Made by a program: the position numbers and the translations under genes | Assembly (NCBI GenBank): GCA_900318345.1 | Contig: ONKD01000012.1 | Coordinates: 1-64,000, forward strand | Source: an uncultured Prevotellaceae bacterium | GTDB taxonomy: Bacteria; Bacteroidota; Bacteroidia; Bacteroidales; Muribaculaceae | Direction of reading: 5' to 3' | DNA length: 64,000 bases | Shown: positions 61,107 through 64,000 of the stretch, in pieces | Layout of the letters: each line of letters starts with the position of its first letter | Position numbering within the stretch: the first letter of the stretch is position 1 | The notes under the pieces: generated by a model | What the model saw: the letters and a program-made list of their open reading frames with translations, nothing else | Database searches by the model: none | What the model was told of the DNA's origin: nothing

Positions 61107-62016
61107 TGTTCTCTATATTTTTAGATTTGACGGTCTCGATGAAAATCTCGTTCATGCTGGGCAGCACCTCGGTGAATCCTGTGAGGTGGTAGTGCTCGTT
61201 GAGCCAGCTGATGGCGTCGCGCACCTGAACCCCAGCTGCCAGCTTGATGCGGGTGTCAGCTTTCTTTACGGGATCGGGAGGCAGCAGGGTGAACATGGCG
61301 GCGTTTGGCTCGATTTTGTCGGATGTCTGCACCGCGATGATGTTTTTTTTGTGCTGCTGCTTCACCTCCTCCACGCTGCCGGTGAGCACCACCTGGGCAT
61401 GGTTGAGCAGGGTGATCTGTTGGCAAACCTCCTCGACCGACGCCATGTTGTGGGTCGAGAACAGGATGGTGCTGCCTTGGTCGCGCAGGGCCAGGATCTC
61501 GACCTTTAGCTGCTCGGCGTTAACGGGGTCAAAGCCCGAGAACGGCTCGTCAAAGATCAGTAACGGCGGACGATGGATAACGGTGCCGATGAATTGCACC
61601 TTTTGCTGCATACCCTTGGAGAGTTCTTCTACCTTTTTGTTTTCCCACTCCTTGAGGTTAAAACGGTCGAGCCACCAGTGCATCGAGGCCACGGCGTCGG
61701 CCTTGGTCATGCCCTTGAGGCGACCCAGATACACGATGTGGTCGCCCACCTTCATCTTCTTGTACAGGCCGCGCTCCTCGGGCAGGTAGCCGATGTGAGT
61801 GATGTCGTTGTCGGTCATCTTCTTGCCGTTGAGGGTGACGGTGCCCTCGTCGGCGGCGATGATGCGGTTGATGATGCGTATCAGGGTGCTCTTGCCGGCG
61901 CCGTTGGGGCCCAGCAGGCCATAGATGCAGCCCTCGGGCACCTCCATCGAGACGCCCGCCAGGGCCGTGTGGCCCTCGTATCGCTTCACCACGTTGTTAA
62001 TCTCTAGATAAGCCAT
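61099..62016 (-). CDS. ABC transporter ATP-binding protein (NatA-like)
   Basis: 305 residues. Walker A 'GLLGPNGAGKSTLIRIINRI', signature 'VEELSKGMQQKVQ', Walker B 'PPLLIFDEPFSGFDPVNAEQ' and switch His in 'TILFSTHNMASVEEV' are all intact. The C-terminal extra domain (DUF4162-like) of about 80 residues is typical of ABC-2 exporters. It pairs with the permease that overlaps its 3' end. A hairpin terminator of the hicAB operon lies upstream, so this pair has its own promoter in the AT-rich 62017-62131 stretch. Confidence 0.95.
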   Translation of the reverse strand: MAYLEINNVVKRYEGHTALAGVSMEVPEGCIYGLLGPNGAGKSTLIRIINRIIAADEGTVTLNGKKMTDNDITHIGYLPEERGLYKKMKVGDHIVYLGRLKGMTKADAVASMHWWLDRFNLKEWENKKVEELSKGMQQKVQFIGTVIHRPPLLIFDEPFSGFDPVNAEQLKVEILALRDQGSTILFSTHNMASVEEVCQQITLLNHAQVVLTGSVEEVKQQHKKNIIAVQTSDKIEPNAAMFTLLPPDPVKKADTRIKLAAGVQVRDAISWLNEHYHLTGFTEVLPSMNEIFIETVKSKNIENNE

Positions 62017-62131
62017 AAAAAATACTGGTTTTTAGTCCTTTTTTTTACAAAGATAATTGTTTTTATCCTTTAGATGCAGCAGGTGGGTCAAAAACTACAA
62101 AGTTTGACGTTTTTTTTCATTTAAATATCAG

Positions 62132-62165
62132 TTGCGCCCCGTATCATGAACGATACGGAGCGCAA
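62132..62165 (-). terminator. hicA-hicB (second pair) terminator
   Basis: TTGCGCCCCGTATC (62132-62145) and GATACGGAGCGCAA (62152-62165), 13 of 14 pairs, 6-nt loop, 23 bp after the hicB stop. Confidence 0.8.
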
Positions 62166-62188
62166 GATGACTAAAGTGATTATAGTTG

Positions 62189-62602
62189 TTACATGACTGA
62201 GATGAGCGAGCGGCCAATTTTGTGCAGGCCGTCCACAATGCGCTGGCGCTGAGGCTTGCGGGGTTTCTTTGTGCCGTTGGCATAGTGGCTTAACTGGCGC
62301 TCGTTCACTCCGCTGGCGCGTGAAATGGCAGCCAGAGTAGCGTACTGGCTGCAGACCTGGAGCAGGGCGGCTGTATCCAAGTCCCACTCAAACTCATAGT
62401 CCCCCTTAGCAAGCCAATCGGGAACTTCCTCGTCCTCGTCTTCAAGCAGGCCCTCGACGTGGAAGCGCAAGGTCTCGGGAACAGCTTCCTGTAATTCTTC
62501 AAACGTCTTGGCGGTAAGCACTACGGCACCAGGGACAGCATCATCCAGAGCGGCACCGAAGTTCTTATCGAACCAGGACACGTGTACTACAATCTTCTTC
62601 AT
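62189..62602 (-). CDS. hicB: HicB-like antitoxin with C-terminal helix-turn-helix (second pair)
   Basis: 137 residues. The N-terminal HicB-like part is 'VVHVSWFDKNFGAALDDAVP' and 'VLTAKTFEELQEAVPETLRF'; the C-terminal helix-turn-helix is 'LAAISRASGVNERQLSHYAN' then 'KKPRKPQRQRIVDGLHKIGR'. The C-terminal third is plainly related to the antitoxin at 35185 ('KPRRPQADRIEAGLH'), although the N-terminal halves differ much more. It should bind HicA and repress the operon. It is 94 bp downstream of hicA. Confidence 0.75.
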   Translation of the reverse strand: MKKIVVHVSWFDKNFGAALDDAVPGAVVLTAKTFEELQEAVPETLRFHVEGLLEDEDEEVPDWLAKGDYEFEWDLDTAALLQVCSQYATLAAISRASGVNERQLSHYANGTKKPRKPQRQRIVDGLHKIGRSLISVM

Positions 62603-62696
62603 GCAATTTTCTAGTTTTTGTTAATGTTTGTTTGTTCTTGTTATTGGAATTGAGACTATTACGGTTAGCTTCACAGCACCAGGCTGTGGTGGATTA

Positions 62697-62900
62697 TCAT
62701 TTCCACCCTGCCTGCTTCCAGATGCTGTTCAACAGTTCCTGGCCCAGTACATCGCTGAGCTTTCCTCGAACCGTGACACGACCTTTCTTGGTCGGATGCT
62801 TGAATTGACGGTGGTCGCCTGACGTTTGTCCGCCCTTAATCTGGTACCAACCATCATCTATTAGCATTCTAATTATTTGTCTAACCGAATAACGTTTCAT
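62697..62900 (-). CDS. hicA: HicA-like mRNA interferase toxin (second pair)
   Basis: 67 residues. 'VRQIIRMLIDDGWYQIKGGQ' then 'SGDHRQFKHPTKKGRVTVRG' follow the HicA fold; the catalytic His is in GDH, where GSH is usual. It ends 'LGQELLNSIWKQAGWK', like the usual lrsIlkqagl. The common second His motif (HG near 'tVPhHgk') is replaced by 'VTVRGKL'. It lies before the antitoxin and behind a consensus promoter. Confidence 0.78.
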   Translation of the reverse strand: MKRYSVRQIIRMLIDDGWYQIKGGQTSGDHRQFKHPTKKGRVTVRGKLSDVLGQELLNSIWKQAGWK

Positions 62901-62926
62901 AAAACAGATATTATAATATCACACCG

Positions 62927-62957
62927 CAAAGGTAGTAAAAGTAATACTATTTACAAA
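62927..62957 (-). promoter_or_regulatory. hicAB promoter (second pair)
   Basis: On the minus strand: TTTG (62957-62954), 19-bp spacer, TACCTTTG (62934-62927); the ATG is 27 bp downstream. Exact consensus. Confidence 0.75.
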
Positions 62958-63110
62958 TTTTTTTTGTTCTTTTTTTTAAACAAAGTCAGCTTAGCCAAAC
63001 GAAGAGTCAAATTACATGCGAGTCCTTGTGTGAAATTGAAGATAGTTTAATTGTTTGAATATAGGCTCAGTTGAAGATTCGTTTTATCTCATTTGAACTT
63101 ATTCAACCAG

Positions 63111-63138
63111 AACCGGAGGACAACGTTGCCCTCCAGTT
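63111..63138 (-). terminator. terminator of the lipoprotein gene
   Basis: AACCGGAGG (63111-63119) and CCTCCAGTT (63130-63138), 8 of 9 pairs, with CAACGTTG palindrome in the loop, 42 bp after the stop. The rest of 62958-63179 is AT-rich with nothing else recognised. Confidence 0.55.
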
Positions 63139-63179
63139 CCTTATTATCAGTGTAGTTTAGCCTTAGCTTTGAAATTGCT

Positions 63180-64000
63180 CTACTCACTCTTTGATTTCTT
63201 GTCACGGTATGCTGACGCACCACGCTTTACCAGGTCAATGACGTCGCTGGCGCTGCCCGATCCTACTGATTTATAACGGGAGAAGGTAAAGTCAGTTTCT
63301 CCCTTGATGAGGTCGGCGGTAATCCAAACTTTTCCATCATCGTAGTAATAATCATAGAAAGTGTGTTCGCCTACCTTGTGAACATTCCAATTAGGTGCCT
63401 TCTCAAGGGCTTGATAGAACTCCTCACCAGGTATGGTGTCAAATTCAAAATAGATGCTCTCGTCGCTTCGTTCCGTTTCGGTCAGCGGGGGAAACGCCAC
63501 GCCCAGGAGTTTGGAGAGGGTGTCGCGATCGACGATACTGTTGTCCGATCGATCGTTCCTGAACACGACCTCAAACCCCTTCCAGGAGTCTTTCTCCCTG
63601 CACGGTATTTCAATTTCGACGTGGATGCGGTCACCCAGGAAATCGGGCCTCTTCTTGTCGGCGGTCAATGTGGTGTCGAGGTTAAAGAAGAGCCTCATGT
63701 TATTTTCCTTTCCCAGATCAAATGTGTACCATCGCTCGTATTGACCACTATTGACCTGATCCACGATTTTTTGCACCTCGGCCGGGGAGACTTCCTCCAG
63801 GAATTTGCAGCACACAATGAACCGTTCGTCACCATCAATGAAATCGGTCTTGGTATAGTACTCCTCGATGGTGTACTCGGGCAGGATGGGGAGGTCAAGT
63901 AACTTGTCGAGTTCGGCCTTGTCCTTGAAGGGCAGCACAGTGCTGTCATCGATTTTGTACTTTTTAGGGCCACACGAGGTGGTGAACATCAATGTGCTGG
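63180..64000 (-). CDS. lipoprotein of unknown function (5' end outside window)
   Basis: The frame is open to the window edge and reads '..STLMFTTSCGPKKYKID', the end of a lipoprotein signal with its lipobox cysteine, so only the first dozen or so residues are missing. The visible mature part is about 265 residues, rich in charged residues and predicted alternating strands and helices: 'DKLLDLPILPEYTIEEYYTK', 'YERWYTFDLGKENNMRLFFN', 'FYDYYYDDGKVWITADLIKG'. No family recognised. Probably anchored in the inner or outer membrane with a periplasmic domain. Confidence 0.7.
   Translation of the reverse strand, partial: STLMFTTSCGPKKYKIDDSTVLPFKDKAELDKLLDLPILPEYTIEEYYTKTDFIDGDERFIVCCKFLEEVSPAEVQKIVDQVNSGQYERWYTFDLGKENNMRLFFNLDTTLTADKKRPDFLGDRIHVEIEIPCREKDSWKGFEVVFRNDRSDNSIVDRDTLSKLLGVAFPPLTETERSDESIYFEFDTIPGEEFYQALEKAPNWNVHKVGEHTFYDYYYDDGKVWITADLIKGETDFTFSRYKSVGSGSASDVIDLVKRGASAYRDKKSKSE

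Noticed and set aside
1-64000. tRNA, rRNA or tmRNA genes
   Set aside because: I looked through the larger intergenic stretches for cloverleaf-type ends (CCA, T-arm GTTCGA) and saw none; a tRNAscan run would settle this.

Overview
The window looks like chromosome of a gut-type Bacteroidales bacterium (Muribaculaceae or Prevotellaceae are my best guesses). The reasons are two SusC/SusD pairs, several Bacteroidetes-restricted families (DUF4294, DUF4923, DUF2490, the DUF4353-type carbohydrate-binding domain), a type IX secretion (T9SS) sorting domain, a Bacteroides-like tryptophanase, and promoters of the Bacteroidetes form TTTG-N19/20-TAnnTTTG rather than E. coli type. Shine-Dalgarno sites are mostly absent. 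Base composition is about half G+C, apart from one clearly AT-rich stretch at 32.5-35.9 kb. I found no rRNA, tRNA, CRISPR, prophage or intact insertion sequence.

Layout. 1-4.1 kb: the end of a SusC-type TonB-dependent transporter carrying a C-terminal OmpA-like domain, then its SusD lipoprotein. 4.4-11.3 kb: an MBL-fold lipoprotein, two tandem nucleoside kinases, obg and lgt diverging from a shared promoter region, and a NAGPA-like lipoprotein. 11.5-16.4 kb: a second SusC/SusD pair on the minus strand. 16.8-17.4 kb: a TrmH-type methyltransferase, then an AT-rich, gene-free 450 bp with DnaA-box-like motifs, proposed here as a candidate replication origin. 17.8-24.6 kb: nadA, a secreted glutathione peroxidase, leuS, rdgB and tnaA. 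25-28.6 kb: small secreted and membrane proteins on the minus strand. 28.9-32.5 kb: metG and comM. 32.5-35.9 kb: the AT-rich accessory segment with a retropepsin-TPR protein, a 55-residue ORF, an FRG-domain protein and a HicAB toxin-antitoxin pair. 36-42 kb: two small membrane proteins, an acyl-CoA ligase, a CDF transporter, a PhzF protein and a DUF4923 lipoprotein. 42.6-47.5 kb: a five-gene plus-strand operon with a VTC-type polyphosphate polymerase, DUF4956, DUF2490 and two related carbohydrate-binding-domain proteins. 47.8-62 kb: minus-strand housekeeping genes (YebC, pheT, LytS/LytTR, pdxJ-exbB-exbD-tonB, a TPR-HTH regulator, dtd, an ABC exporter). 62-64 kb: a second HicAB pair and the 3' part of a lipoprotein gene.

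Much of the window serves the envelope. TonB/ExbB/ExbD would energise SusC transporters, Lgt would lipidate the SusD, MBL, NAGPA-like and DUF4923 lipoproteins, and the VTC operon probably makes or displays an anionic or polysaccharide-associated surface feature. The most unusual points are the SusC-OmpA fusion, the VTC/DUF4956/DUF2490/carbohydrate-binding operon, the retropepsin-TPR + small ORF + FRG operon, the candidate origin, and two families of degenerate intergenic tandem repeats (7-bp and 9-bp periods) that recur between genes.
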